From positions 434,001 to 498,000 of the forward strand of contig NZ_CP061293.1 in NCBI RefSeq assembly GCF_018687495.1: a DNA stretch of 64,000 nt. The letters run 5' to 3'. Under the pieces are notes generated by a model. It was not told the DNA's origin, made no database searches, and saw only the letters and a program-made list of their open reading frames with translations. Positions 19,360-28,713 of the stretch are shown in pieces. This DNA is from Polynucleobacter sp. MWH-Svant-W18 (GTDB taxonomy: Bacteria; Pseudomonadota; Gammaproteobacteria; Burkholderiales; Burkholderiaceae). A program made the position numbers and the translations under genes. How positions within the stretch are numbered: the stretch's first letter is position 1; the number at the start of each line of letters is the position of its first letter.

Positions 19360-20701
19360 ATTGCGCTATTGCTTCCCGAATCATGCCTGCTGCAACTGTA
19401 TGGTTGGTTGCTTCATCGATCAAGATAAATGCACCAGTGCGTGGTGATTGATCGAATAGGTCTGCAACGATGGGCTTTTGCAAAATAAAATCGACTCTTC
19501 CAATTTCATTGGTAGAGAGAGCCTGAACATCGCTTGCATGTGAGAGAGTTTGGACATCCAATACTTTCTGGATATTTTTGACTTTTGCCCCAACTGTATT
19601 AGTAGTATGACGCAAAGCATATTTACGGCTTAATGACAGCGGCTCACTATCAAGCCAGCACAAATCTGCTGAGAGTTGTTTGCTCAGTACTGGTGGTTTG
19701 CTATCTTCCGCGCTAATAAATAGTGATCCACGGGAGACGTCGATATCCTCAGACAGTTGAATTGCAACCGCTTGCCCAGTTTGTGCAGAATCAACAGAAT
19801 TATTACCATTGGTTTGCTCATGACTGGCACGATTGCCTAAGTAAATCTCAGCAACAGTAGCCTCTGAGCCAGCAGGCAGTACCTTAATTTTTTGACCCTT
19901 ACGAATCGAGCCAGATTCAATTTCACCAAGGTAGCCTCGGAAATCATCTGACGCACTGCCGTCTTGACGGGCTACATATTGCACGGGGAAACGGAGAGCG
20001 AGTTTTTCAGATTCAGGGCTAGTATCAAGACTTTCCAACCACTCAAGCAGGGTTTGGCCTTTATACCAAGGAGTATTTTTACTGGCAGTAACGACGTTAG
20101 CGCCAAGCAATGCAGAAATCGGAATCAAACTTGGTTTAGGTAAGCCAATCTTTTGGGTGAGATCTTCAATTGAAGTCTTGATGGTGTTAAAGACTTTTTC
20201 ATCAAAATCAAATAAGTCCATCTTGTTGATGGCAAAGACTACATGACGGAGTCCCAATAGATGAACAATCGCTGCATGACGTTTGGTTTGCGCTAACAAG
20301 GTTGCTGGAGTGGTATTAAGGTCAACGCGGGTTGCGTCAACCAAGATCACAGCCACATCGGATTGCGATGCGCCAGTAACCAAATTGCGGGTATATTGCT
20401 CGTGGCCTGGGGCATCAGCAACAATAAATTTACGCTTTGGGGTTGAGAAATAGCGGTAAGCCACATCAATGGTGATACCTTGCTCGCGCTCAGCCTCAAG
20501 ACCATCCGTCAAGAGGGCTAAATCAACGCCGGCGTCAGATGACGTTACACGAGCATGCTTGGTTTTGGAAAGAGATTCCAGTTGATCTACCAAAATAGAC
20601 TTAGTGTCATACAGTAAGCGGCCGATGAGTGTACTTTTGCCATCATCGACGCTACCAGCAGTAATGAAGCGCACAACGTTTTGATTTTGATTGGTAGTCA
20701 T
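19358..20701 (-). CDS. cysN: sulfate adenylyltransferase subunit 1 (GTPase)
   Basis: A 447-residue EF-Tu-like GTPase that drives ATP sulfurylase (with CysD) to form adenosine 5'-phosphosulfate. G1 AGSVDDGKST (about 15-24), G3 DAPGHEQYTRN and G4 NKMDL are intact; two beta-barrel domains follow. There is no fused CysC kinase domain, which agrees with the APS-type reductase encoded next to it. Its start overlaps the cysD stop by one base. Confidence 0.96.
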   Translation of the reverse strand: MTTNQNQNVVRFITAGSVDDGKSTLIGRLLYDTKSILVDQLESLSKTKHARVTSSDAGVDLALLTDGLEAEREQGITIDVAYRYFSTPKRKFIVADAPGHEQYTRNLVTGASQSDVAVILVDATRVDLNTTPATLLAQTKRHAAIVHLLGLRHVVFAINKMDLFDFDEKVFNTIKTSIEDLTQKIGLPKPSLIPISALLGANVVTASKNTPWYKGQTLLEWLESLDTSPESEKLALRFPVQYVARQDGSASDDFRGYLGEIESGSIRKGQKIKVLPAGSEATVAEIYLGNRASHEQTNGNNSVDSAQTGQAVAIQLSEDIDVSRGSLFISAEDSKPPVLSKQLSADLCWLDSEPLSLSRKYALRHTTNTVGAKVKNIQKVLDVQTLSHASDVQALSTNEIGRVDFILQKPIVADLFDQSPRTGAFILIDEATNHTVAAGMIREAIAQ

Positions 20702-21624
20702 TAGAAGTAACCTTCTTTCTTGCGGCGCTCCATGGAGGCCTCATTCGTTTGGTCATCCATGCGGGTTGCGCCACGTTCGGTAATTTCAGTAATTGCAGTC
20801 TCGGCAATAATTTCGAGTGGGTTGGCTGCAGTGCTCAATACCGGGCAGGTGCAGCTAATATCCCCAACAGTCCGGAAGCGCACACTGAGAATCTCGCTAA
20901 TATCGCCAGGGGCTTTTGGTGTCACATCGGTCACAGGCACTAAAAGATTGTTCTTCTTCACGACTTCACGTTGATGGGTGTAGTAGATGCTTGGAAGTTC
21001 AAGCTTTTCTCGGGCAATGTATTGCCAGATATCGAGTTCTGTCCAATTGGAGATTGGGAATACACGCATGTTCTCGCCTTTGGCGATGCGAGCGTTGTAA
21101 AGATTCCAGAGTTCAGGGCGCTGTGCCTTAGGATCCCATTGACCAAATTCATCGCGGAAGGAGAAGATGCGCTCTTTGGCGCGAGCTTTTTCTTCATCGC
21201 GACGAGCACCACCCATCAGAGCATCAAATTCATGTTCGGCAATGGCTTCTAGCAAAGTCACTGCTTGTGCGGCATTGCGTGAGTCAGTTTCTTTGCGTAA
21301 TCGCACAGTACCCTTTTTGATGGAGTCCTCAACGTGACCAACAATCAGCTTTACACCGGTCTTTTCAACTACGGCATCGCGATAAGCGATGACTTCAGGG
21401 TAGTTATGACCAGTATCGATATGCAATATTGGAAATGGCAGCTTCACAGGCCGATCACCAAATTGAAAAGCCTTACGTGCTAGATGAAACATGACGATAG
21501 AGTCTTTGCCACCCGAGAAGAGCATGGCTGGGTTGGAGCACTGTGCTACTACTTCACGAATGATATAGATCGACTCAGCTTCAAGCCAATCTAAATGATC
21601 ATCCAGTAATTTTTGTTCTGACAT
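20701..21624 (-). CDS. cysD: sulfate adenylyltransferase subunit 2
   Basis: The 307-residue catalytic ATP sulfurylase subunit of the PP-loop superfamily. The nucleotide loop is MLFSGGKDSIVMFHLA (about 34-49). IDTGHNYPE and the GGARRDEEKARAKERI block are typical. The C-terminal EASMERRKKEGYF is the conserved family end. Lies between cysH (39 bases upstream) and cysN. Confidence 0.96.
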   Translation of the reverse strand: MSEQKLLDDHLDWLEAESIYIIREVVAQCSNPAMLFSGGKDSIVMFHLARKAFQFGDRPVKLPFPILHIDTGHNYPEVIAYRDAVVEKTGVKLIVGHVEDSIKKGTVRLRKETDSRNAAQAVTLLEAIAEHEFDALMGGARRDEEKARAKERIFSFRDEFGQWDPKAQRPELWNLYNARIAKGENMRVFPISNWTELDIWQYIAREKLELPSIYYTHQREVVKKNNLLVPVTDVTPKAPGDISEILSVRFRTVGDISCTCPVLSTAANPLEIIAETAITEITERGATRMDDQTNEASMERRKKEGYF

Positions 21625-21663
21625 TCTGTAAATAGTTTCTGCTAAGTTTTAATGGTGAATGAA

Positions 21664-22392
21664 TTATTGATTGACGTGCAAGCCACATTCTTTGCTATCG
21701 CTTTGTAGCCACCACCAGCGGCCAGCACGAATATCTTCATCCTTCTTCACCTGACGAGTGCAGGGCTCACAGCCAATGCTGGGGTAGCCCTTCAAGTGCA
21801 AAGGGTGAATCGGTACATCTTCTTGTTGGATGTAGGCCCAAATATCGGCCTCACTCCAATCAAATAAGGGATTGAACTTCGCAATGCCTCTTGCATCATC
21901 CAGTTCTTCTAAATTGAGTTCGGTGCGAGTGGTTGATTGCTCACGGCGTTGGCCAGTGATCCAGGCATCGGCACCAAGCAACGCTGCATTCAGTGGTTTG
22001 ATCTTGCGTGCACCGCAACAGGCTTTCTTGGGCTCTTCACCATCGTAAAAACCATTCATGCCATATTGATCTACAAAGGCTTGTACATCGGAATCTTGAG
22101 GGTAGACTTTTTCAATGCTGACGCCATAATGATTTTCAGTCGTTCTAACCATATCCACAGTTTCTTGATGAAGACGGCCGGTCGCTAATGTGAATAACTT
22201 AATCTTGGCACTAGCCTTAGCAATAGCATCGGTAATCACCATGTCTTCTGCAGCGAGACTGGTTGCAAAGCGAACATCAGAAAAGCGATTGGAAATACCT
22301 ACTAGACGCTGCTTGAGAGCAGCAGACTTTTCAGCAAGCTGATCTGGCGTTAGGGTGCTTGGTGGAATTGACCAAAATTCTGGGGTAATCAT
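21664..22392 (-). CDS. cysH: assimilatory APS reductase (CysH family)
   Basis: A 242-residue PP-loop reductase giving sulfite. CysCys at 125-126 plus Cys208 and Cys211 (CEPC) are the [4Fe-4S] ligands found in APS-using reductases and absent from the PAPS enzyme of E. coli. Cys236 in the C-terminal KECGLH is the catalytic cysteine. The lack of a cysC kinase in the operon fits direct APS reduction. Its start overlaps the stop of the TauE-type gene by four bases. Confidence 0.94.
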   Translation of the reverse strand: MITPEFWSIPPSTLTPDQLAEKSAALKQRLVGISNRFSDVRFATSLAAEDMVITDAIAKASAKIKLFTLATGRLHQETVDMVRTTENHYGVSIEKVYPQDSDVQAFVDQYGMNGFYDGEEPKKACCGARKIKPLNAALLGADAWITGQRREQSTTRTELNLEELDDARGIAKFNPLFDWSEADIWAYIQQEDVPIHPLHLKGYPSIGCEPCTRQVKKDEDIRAGRWWWLQSDSKECGLHVNQ

Positions 22393-23183
22393 GAGGAAAC
22401 TAACTTAATTCCAACTAAAAATAAGGTTGCGGCCAGAGTTGTTCTGGTCACTTTTTCTGAAAGCGTGCTTGAGAGTTTAGCGCCAAGCCAGATTGCTGGT
22501 ACCGATCCAATTAATAAACCAAACAGTAAATCAAAGTGCACATTTCCGAGCCACCAGTGCCCTAAACCAGCTAAGGCAGTGAGGGGAACCGCATAGGCAA
22601 TATCAGTGCCAGCAACTTGTGCAGGTTTTAAGTAAGGATAGAGAACCAATATCAAGGTTGCGCCAATTGCACCTGCGCCAATGGAGGAAACTGTTACTAA
22701 GACACCAATCACCGCTCCAACAATAATGGTCGCTGCTTTCAAGTTTGTGCCGCTTGGTAAAAAACTAGGATTTTCTTGCACCCATTTCAAAATTTTTGCT
22801 CTGAAAAGTAGGGAGCCTGCAGTGAGTAATACAGAGATACCAATGGAAATGCTAATGATGTGATTGAAATTCTTAGAAACGGGGCCTATAAATTTCAAAG
22901 CCACGATAGAGATGATTGCGGTTGTTAGGCTACCCATGCAAAGCAGACGAACAATATCCCAGCGAACATTTCCATGAAGCCGATGTGCTGCTGTACCAAA
23001 ACCTTTGGTAATTGCAGCAAATGCCAAATCAGTGCCAACCGCAGTAGTCGGCGCAACTCCAAAAATAATGGTCAGCAATGGCGTCATCAGGGATCCGCCC
23101 CCAACACCAGTCATGCCAACCAAGAGGCCAACAAGCGCGCCAGAAATAATGAATTGAGAGGAGTCTATAAAAAATTGAATCAT
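22389..23183 (-). CDS. TauE/SafE family sulfite/anion transporter
   Basis: A 264-residue membrane protein with about eight helices and the glycine-rich N-terminal signature GALVGLLVGMTGVGGGSLMTPLL of the TauE/SafE (DUF81) family. A second glycine-rich repeat occurs near 165-175. Members export sulfite or sulfonates, or import small organic anions. The position inside the sulfate operon, coupled to cysH, suggests sulfite or sulfate movement; direction cannot be told. No signal for a separate promoter. Confidence 0.85.
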   Translation of the reverse strand: MIQFFIDSSQFIISGALVGLLVGMTGVGGGSLMTPLLTIIFGVAPTTAVGTDLAFAAITKGFGTAAHRLHGNVRWDIVRLLCMGSLTTAIISIVALKFIGPVSKNFNHIISISIGISVLLTAGSLLFRAKILKWVQENPSFLPSGTNLKAATIIVGAVIGVLVTVSSIGAGAIGATLILVLYPYLKPAQVAGTDIAYAVPLTALAGLGHWWLGNVHFDLLFGLLIGSVPAIWLGAKLSSTLSEKVTRTTLAATLFLVGIKLVSS

Positions 23184-23198
23184 GATCTTTTTTCCTGT

Positions 23199-23363
23199 TT
23201 ATGCGAATGACTGTTCGAATTCTTCGAGCTTGATGGCATTCATCAGAAAAAGAATTTGGCGTTGAAAGTTTTTACGTTCTGCAACTTTGTCATGGGGCAG
23301 ACGATCATGCTCCCTTAATAGTTGGGTAATGACAGGGTTGTAATGCTCACGGACCGGGGACAT
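23199..23363 (-). CDS. small 54-residue protein heading the sulfate operon
   Basis: ATG 23363 is preceded by AAGGA at a good distance, and the reading frame closes with TAA 15 bases before the next gene. The product (MSPVREHYNPVITQLL...EEFEQSFA) is charged, His- and Arg-rich, without Cys or Trp, and probably two helices. It has no membrane segment and I do not recognise it. It lies behind the only convincing promoter of the cys genes, so it is likely expressed with them. A role in regulating or assembling sulfate reduction is a guess. Confidence 0.65.
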   Translation of the reverse strand: MSPVREHYNPVITQLLREHDRLPHDKVAERKNFQRQILFLMNAIKLEEFEQSFA

Positions 23364-23395
23364 CGAAATTCCTTGGTAAATATCTTGTTAGGATC

Positions 23396-23460
23396 AATGT
23401 ACCAAGGGGTCTATATATCTACAAGGAATATATAGCGATATCTAAATTACTTTAAGGTAT
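23396..23460 (-). promoter_or_regulatory. promoter and likely activator sites of the sulfate operon
   Basis: Read on the minus strand: -35 TTGTAG (23424-23419), a 17-base spacer, and -10 TACATT (23401-23396). Just upstream are repeated TATATAG/AAGGAATATA elements (23421-23460) in dyad arrangement, the place and AT-rich style of CysB-type LysR regulators. The assignment to CysB is inference. The 54-residue ORF starts 33 bases after the -10. Confidence 0.5.
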
Positions 23461-23469
23461 ATAGATTGT

Positions 23470-24246
23470 TTACTTCTCTACGAACGCACGTTCAAAGACG
23501 TAATCGCCCATTTGGCCAAGGCTTGGTGAGACTTTAAAGCCCTTGGCATCTAACATCTCTGAGGTTTCTTTAAGCATGGATGGGCTGCCACAGATCATTG
23601 CACGATCTACTGCTGGATCAAGTGGTGGCAAGCCAATATCTTTAAAGAGTTGACCAGATTCAATTGCAGTAGTGAGACGACCAGTATGTTTGAATGCTTC
23701 GCGTGTCACAGTTGGGTAGTAGATCAGTTTTTCACGAATGAGTTCACCAAGATACTCATCTTGAGTAAGTTCATCTCTGATGTAGTCGGCATAAGCCAAT
23801 TCGCTTACTAAGCGCACGCCATGAATCAAAACTACTTTTTCAAACTTATCATAAGTCTCCGGATCACGAATGATGCTCATGAATGGCGCCAAGCCAGTGC
23901 CAGTACTAAATAGGTAGAGATGCTTGCCTGGATTTAAATCATCCAATACCAATGTACCAACGGACTTTTCGCTTACCAAGATAGGGTCGCCAACTTGAAT
24001 CTTCTGGAGGCGTGATGTCAGTGGACCGTCTTGAACCTTAATGCTCAAGAATTCCAAATGTTCTTCATAGTTAGGGCTGGCAACGCTATAGGCGCGTACT
24101 AATGGTTTGCCGTCTACTTCAAGGCCAATCATCAAGAAGTGGCCACTACGAAAGCGCAAGCCCTTATTACGGGTGGTAGTAAAGCTAAAGAGGGTGTCGT
24201 TCCAGTGGTGAACAGTCAGAACGGTTTCGGTGTTGTATGCGGCCAT
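23470..24246 (-). CDS. fpr: ferredoxin/flavodoxin-NADP+ reductase
   Basis: A 258-residue FAD enzyme moving electrons between NADPH and ferredoxin or flavodoxin. RAYSVASP (about 51-58) binds FAD; STGTGLAPFMSII and the ICGSPSML region bind NADP. The C-terminus ends in AFVEK, the bacterial type known from Azotobacter and Rhodobacter, rather than the YW end of the E. coli type. It may serve the sulfate reduction and ISC ferredoxin systems on either side. It is divergent from dsbB. Confidence 0.92.
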   Translation of the reverse strand: MAAYNTETVLTVHHWNDTLFSFTTTRNKGLRFRSGHFLMIGLEVDGKPLVRAYSVASPNYEEHLEFLSIKVQDGPLTSRLQKIQVGDPILVSEKSVGTLVLDDLNPGKHLYLFSTGTGLAPFMSIIRDPETYDKFEKVVLIHGVRLVSELAYADYIRDELTQDEYLGELIREKLIYYPTVTREAFKHTGRLTTAIESGQLFKDIGLPPLDPAVDRAMICGSPSMLKETSEMLDAKGFKVSPSLGQMGDYVFERAFVEK

Positions 24247-24414
24247 AAATGCGTATTGGTTAAAAGAGGCAAAACGATGATTATCCCATTCTTAGAGGTC
24301 GATTTCAGGACCAATCCTCTGAAAAATAGGACTCTGTAGTGATATAGATCAGACTTTTAGTAATAAAGAGCCCGAATTTAAGGCCTTCTACATAGAGCCC
24401 GCTATTATTTGAAT

Positions 24415-24897
24415 ATGACTCGATCCCAATGCCTTTGTCTCTCCTTATTTAGCTTCGGACTGGTGGTCTTTGCAGTCACTCTGCAGCAGACCGGTTATCA
24501 GGGCGTCAGTTTTTTACCTTGCCCTTTATGTGTTTTGCAAAGGGTTGGATATCTTGGAGTGGGCATTTCCTGTTTGCTAGCCGCTGGTATTGCGCCTCTC
24601 AGAAAGTTTTTCCATGGCATAGCCATCTTGGCGGCGGGGTATGGGGTAATGATCGCAGGGCATCATGTTTGGCTCTTATCCCATCCTGGCGATTCTTGTG
24701 GCATCGATCCACTCGAGACATGGATTAACCAATTTCAATTAGCCAATGCCTTGCCTTGGCTATTTAAGGCCGATGGACTTTGTTCAGCAAAGCTTCCAGC
24801 TATTCTAGGTTTGCAAGTGCCAGAATGGTCTTTGCTTTGGTTTGGAGTGTTGTTATTGATACTGCTATTCACTTTCTTTAGAAAATCTCGTGCTTAG
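24415..24897 (+). CDS. dsbB: disulfide bond formation protein B
   Basis: A 160-residue inner-membrane quinone reductase that reoxidises DsbA. Four membrane helices are evident. The first periplasmic pair is Cys36/Cys39 (PCPLC) and the second is Cys95/Cys123. ATG 24415 is preferred to an in-frame TTG two codons earlier; neither has a clear Shine-Dalgarno. Confidence 0.93.
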   Translation: MTRSQCLCLSLFSFGLVVFAVTLQQTGYQGVSFLPCPLCVLQRVGYLGVGISCLLAAGIAPLRKFFHGIAILAAGYGVMIAGHHVWLLSHPGDSCGIDPLETWINQFQLANALPWLFKADGLCSAKLPAILGLQVPEWSLLWFGVLLLILLFTFFRKSRA

Positions 24898-24975
24898 CTA
24901 ATAACAATCCCATCTTTTACAGGATTCGTTTTAACCCATAAGATCTACACATACTGATTGCATTGAGGAATATTG

Positions 24976-25950
24976 ATGACTTACTTTACTGATAACTCCC
25001 AGACCATTGGTCGCACACCTTTAGTTCGTCTAAACCGCGTGACTGATGGAGCAAAAGCGACTGTGCTCGCCAAGATTGAAGGCCGTAATCCTGCCTACTC
25101 TGTGAAGTGTCGTATTGGTGTAGCAATGATCAATGATGCCCAAGAAAAGGGTTTGCTTGGGCCGGGCAAAGAACTGGTTGAACCAACCAGCGGCAATACT
25201 GGGATCGCATTGGCTTTCGTGGCTGCAGCTCGTGGTATTCCACTGACGCTCACCATGCCAGAGACGATGAGTATTGAGCGTCGCAAGCTGCTCACTGCTT
25301 TGGGGGCAAAAATTGTTTTGACTGAAGGCCCTAAAGGCATGAATGGTGCAGTTGCCAAAGCCAAGGAGATTGCAGAGTCCGATCCTAAAAAGTATGTATT
25401 GCTCCAACAATTTAGTAATCCATCGAATCCGGCGATTCATGAAAAGACCACCGGCCCAGAAATTTGGGAAGACACCGATGGCAAGATAGATGTATTTGTT
25501 GCAGGTGTTGGAACAGGTGGCACTATCACTGGCGTTGGCCGTTATATTAAAAATACTAAGAAAAAAAATATCGAGGTAGTAGCGGTAGAGCCGACCACGA
25601 GTCCGGTGATTACTCAGAAACTTAATGGTGAAGAGATCAAGCCAGCTCCACACAAGATCCAGGGCATTGGCGCTGGTTTCGTTCCAGATAATCTTGATTT
25701 ATCTGTAGTGGATAAAGTTGAGCAAGTGAGTAATGAAGAAGCGATTGAATTTGCTCGCCGCATTGCTAAAGAAGAGGGCATTTTGGTGGGTATCTCCTGC
25801 GGAGCTGCAGCTGCAGTGGCTGTACGTCTTGCCAAAAGGCCTGAGTACGCAGGTAAAACAATCGTTGTTGTTCTGCCAGACACTGCTGAGCGTTACTTGA
25901 GTTCAGCCTTGTTTGAGGGTGTGTTTGATGAAAAAGGTTTGCCAGCGTAA
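24976..25950 (+). CDS. cysK: cysteine synthase A (O-acetylserine sulfhydrylase)
   Basis: A 324-residue PLP enzyme making cysteine from O-acetylserine and sulfide. The PLP lysine is Lys44 in [19 protein letters not shown] (about 68-76) is the asparagine loop, and [10 protein letters not shown] binds the PLP phosphate. ATG 24976 has GAGGA seven bases upstream and is better than the TTG before it. CysK rather than CysM is favoured by length and the [34 protein letters not shown] segment (seen around 230-260). Confidence 0.93.
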   Translation: MTYFTDNSQTIGRTPLVRLNRVTDGAKATVLAKIEGRNPAYSVKCRIGVAMINDAQEKGLLGPGKELVEPTSGNTGIALAFVAAARGIPLTLTMPETMSIERRKLLTALGAKIVLTEGPKGMNGAVAKAKEIAESDPKKYVLLQQFSNPSNPAIHEKTTGPEIWEDTDGKIDVFVAGVGTGGTITGVGRYIKNTKKKNIEVVAVEPTTSPVITQKLNGEEIKPAPHKIQGIGAGFVPDNLDLSVVDKVEQVSNEEAIEFARRIAKEEGILVGISCGAAAAVAVRLAKRPEYAGKTIVVVLPDTAERYLSSALFEGVFDEKGLPA

Positions 25951-25976
25951 GGAATTTATTGCTATTGCTGGGCAAT

Positions 25977-26004
25977 AAAAAAGGCACCCTCGGGTGCCTT
26001 TTTT
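25977..26004. terminator. bidirectional terminator between cysK and lysS
   Basis: GGCACCC (25983-25989) pairs with GGGTGCC (25992-25998), flanked by six A on the left and six T on the right, so it can end transcription from both converging genes. Confidence 0.9.
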
Positions 26005-26017
26005 ATTTTGAGAATGA

Positions 26018-27568
26018 TTACTCTTCTTCACGACGTAAGTGCGGAAACAAGATCACGTCACGAATATTTGGTGCATCAGTAAGTAGCATAACCAAACGAT
26101 CGATACCAATACCGCAGCCACCAGTTGGAGGCATGCCGTATTCAAGGGCGCGAATGAAGTCATGATCAAAGTACATTGCTTCTTCGTCACCAGCTTCTTT
26201 TTGCTCTACCTGTTTGCGAAAGCGATTGGCTTGATCTTCTGCATCATTGAGTTCTGAGAAGCCATTGGCAATCTCGCGACCTGTGATAAATAATTCGAAG
26301 CGCTCTGTAATACCAGGGCGGGTATCTGACTCTCTAGCAAGTGGGCTCACTTCAATTGGATAGTCAATGATGTAGGTTGGCTCCCAAAGATGCTCTTCAG
26401 CAACCAATTCAAATAAAGCAAGTTGCAGGGCGCCGATACCTGCGTTCTTGAGTGTTGGGGCATCTGGATTCTCGCCACCCTTTTTCAATTCAGCGCGAAT
26501 GAAGTTAGCATCAGCTAATTGAGCCACTTCGTAGTTCTTGCCGGACTGACCGCAATACTTGAGAATTGCTTCATTAATCGTTAGGCGATGGAATGGCTTG
26601 CTTAAATCCAGTTCACGACCTTGATGGGTCAACACTGCGGTACCCTGCGCATCAATCGCTGCTGCACGAATCAAACCTTCTGTGAAGTCCATCAACCAAC
26701 GGTAATCTGTATAGGCTGCATAGAATTCCATCATGGTGAATTCTGGATTGTGACGTGGGCTCACACCTTCGTTGCGGAAGTTGCGGTTGATTTCAAAGAC
26801 GCGTTCAAAACCACCGACTACCAAACGCTTGAGGTAGAGTTCCGGCGCGATACGCAAGAACATTTGCATGTCGAGTGCGTTGTGGTGGGTAATGAATGGC
26901 TTAGCTGCTGCGCCACCTGGAATGGGGTGGAGCATGGGGGTTTCGACTTCCATGAAGTCGGCGTCAAGCATATGGCGACGTAATGAAGCAATCGCATTGC
27001 TGCGGGCTTTAAAAGTATTGCGACTCTCTGGATTCACAATGAGGTCTACATAACGCTGACGATATTTGGTCTCAAGATCAGATAGGCCATGGAATTTATC
27101 TGGCAAAGGACGCAGCGACTTACTCAACAAACGCAAATTGCTGCACTCAACGGAGAGCTCGCCTTTGTTGGTCTTAAAGAGATTGCCTTCGGCCGAAATA
27201 AAGTCGCCCATATCCCAGTGCTTAAATGCACCGTGGGTATCGGCTCCACTAAGTTCATCGCTGATGTAGAACTGAATTTGACCACTGCGATCTTGAATGG
27301 TGGCAAAGCTTGCCTTACCCATCACGCGTTTGAGTACCATTCGGCCAGCCATCTTTACATGAACTTTCTTCGCAGCCAGTTCTTCTTTGGTGAGGCTGTC
27401 ATAGTGCGTATGCAAATCTGCTGCTAAATGGGTCGGCACAAAATCATTCGGAAAGGCAACCCCGTTCTCGCGTAACTTGGCCAGTTTTTCACGACGCTCT
27501 GCAATGATGTGATTTTCATCCACCGCTTCTGTAGCTGGTGTAGTGCCTAAATTGGTTTTATCGTTCAT
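26018..27568 (-). CDS. lysS: lysyl-tRNA synthetase, class II
   Basis: A 516-residue class IIb synthetase. An N-terminal OB-fold anticodon-binding domain (about 65-180) precedes the catalytic core with motif 2 ([20 protein letters not shown]) and motif 3 ([16 protein letters not shown] near the C-terminus). Its length is slightly above the E. coli enzyme (505). It starts 12 bases after prfB and is the last gene of rpfE-recJ-prfB-lysS. Confidence 0.96.
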   Translation of the reverse strand: MNDKTNLGTTPATEAVDENHIIAERREKLAKLRENGVAFPNDFVPTHLAADLHTHYDSLTKEELAAKKVHVKMAGRMVLKRVMGKASFATIQDRSGQIQFYISDELSGADTHGAFKHWDMGDFISAEGNLFKTNKGELSVECSNLRLLSKSLRPLPDKFHGLSDLETKYRQRYVDLIVNPESRNTFKARSNAIASLRRHMLDADFMEVETPMLHPIPGGAAAKPFITHHNALDMQMFLRIAPELYLKRLVVGGFERVFEINRNFRNEGVSPRHNPEFTMMEFYAAYTDYRWLMDFTEGLIRAAAIDAQGTAVLTHQGRELDLSKPFHRLTINEAILKYCGQSGKNYEVAQLADANFIRAELKKGGENPDAPTLKNAGIGALQLALFELVAEEHLWEPTYIIDYPIEVSPLARESDTRPGITERFELFITGREIANGFSELNDAEDQANRFRKQVEQKEAGDEEAMYFDHDFIRALEYGMPPTGGCGIGIDRLVMLLTDAPNIRDVILFPHLRREEE

Positions 27569-27580
27569 ATAGATAGGTAA

Positions 27581-28685
27581 TTAAACGCCTTGCTTCAGGC
27601 TGGCTTCGATAAAGGCATCGAGATCTCCATCCAATACTTTTTGGGTATTGGAGATCTCGACGTTAGTGCGTAAATCTTTAATGCGGCTTTGATCCAATAC
27701 ATATGAGCGGATCTGATGACCCCAGCCTACATCCGTTTTGCTGGCCTCCAACTTGTCTTGTTCAGCGCGCCGCTTTTGCATCTCATGTTCGTATAAGCGT
27801 GACTTGAGCATGGTCATGGCTTCTGCACGGTTACGGTGTTGGCTACGGTCGTTCTGACACTGCACCACAATGCCTGTGGGCATATGGGTGAGGCGTACTG
27901 CTGAGTCAGTTTTATTAATGTGCTGACCACCAGCACCCGAAGCACGATAGGTATCAGTGCGGATGTCGGCAGGATTAACTTCAATTTCAATCGAGTCATC
28001 AATCTCTGGATAAACATAGATCGATGCAAAAGAGGTGTGGCGACCATTAGAGGAATCAAATGGGGACTTTCGTACTAAGCGATGTACGCCAGTCTCGGAG
28101 CGAAGGTGTCCGTAAGCATATTCACCATCTACTTTGATGGTAGCGCTCTTGATACCCGCAACATCACCATCAGATTCTTCCAGGATTTCAGTTTTGTAGC
28201 CCTTACGTTCGCAATACTTGAGATATTGGCGATACAGCATGCTAGCCCAATCGCAGGCTTCTGTACCGCCAGCACCTGCTTGAATATCAATAAAGCAATT
28301 ACAGGAGTCCATCTCATTGTGAAACATGCGGCGGAACTCAAGATCGTTAATGATCTTGCTGTAGGTTTCAACATCTAACTCAATCGCAGCAATCGTATCG
28401 AAATCACCTTCTTCTTTAGCCATATCAAAGAGCTCCAGAGCGCTGGTGATATTGGTATTTAAATCAGTGAGAGTAGCAACCACGCCATCAAGCAATTTCT
28501 TTTCTTTGCCGAGGGCTTGCGCTTTCTTTTGATCATCCCAAATAGTGGGATCTTCTAGTATCGAGTTGACTTCAGTAAGGCGACGTGACTTTACGTCGAA
28601 GTCAAAGATACCCCCGAAGAGCTTGCTCACGGGTGAGCAGATCGGACAAGGTATTTGAAATAGTGTTTAGTTGTTCAGCTTCCAT
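27581..28685 (-). CDS. prfB: peptide chain release factor 2, programmed +1 frameshift
   Basis: RF2 reads UAA and UGA stops. Translation starts at ATG 28685 and gives 27 residues ending LRGYL, then meets an in-frame TGA (28604-28602). The bases GGGGGTATCTTTGAC are the classical autoregulatory shift site with an internal Shine-Dalgarno-like GGGGG. After skipping one T the frame continues from 28603 (DFDVKSRR) to 27581, giving 367 residues in total. The SPF recognition tripeptide ([11 protein letters not shown]) and the catalytic GGQ (GAGGQHINK) are both present. The CDS is the join of 28685-28605 and 28603-27581. Confidence 0.97.
28601..28617 (-). promoter_or_regulatory. programmed frameshift site of prfB
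   Basis: Codons CGG GGG TAT CTT TGA followed by C. Low RF2 favours slippage of the CTT-decoding tRNA by +1, high RF2 favours termination at codon 28. It nearly equals the E. coli site AGGGGGTATCTTTGAC. Confidence 0.95.
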
Positions 28686-28713
28686 CCCCTAATTATAAGG
28701 GGGTTATTGCACT

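Noticed and set aside
24139..24339. A 66-codon plus-strand frame across the fpr start
   Set aside because: It lies mostly antisense to fpr and has no independent support.
28602..28604. prfB read as a pseudogene because of the in-frame TGA
   Set aside because: The stop lies in the classical RF2 frameshift site and both reading frames join correctly.
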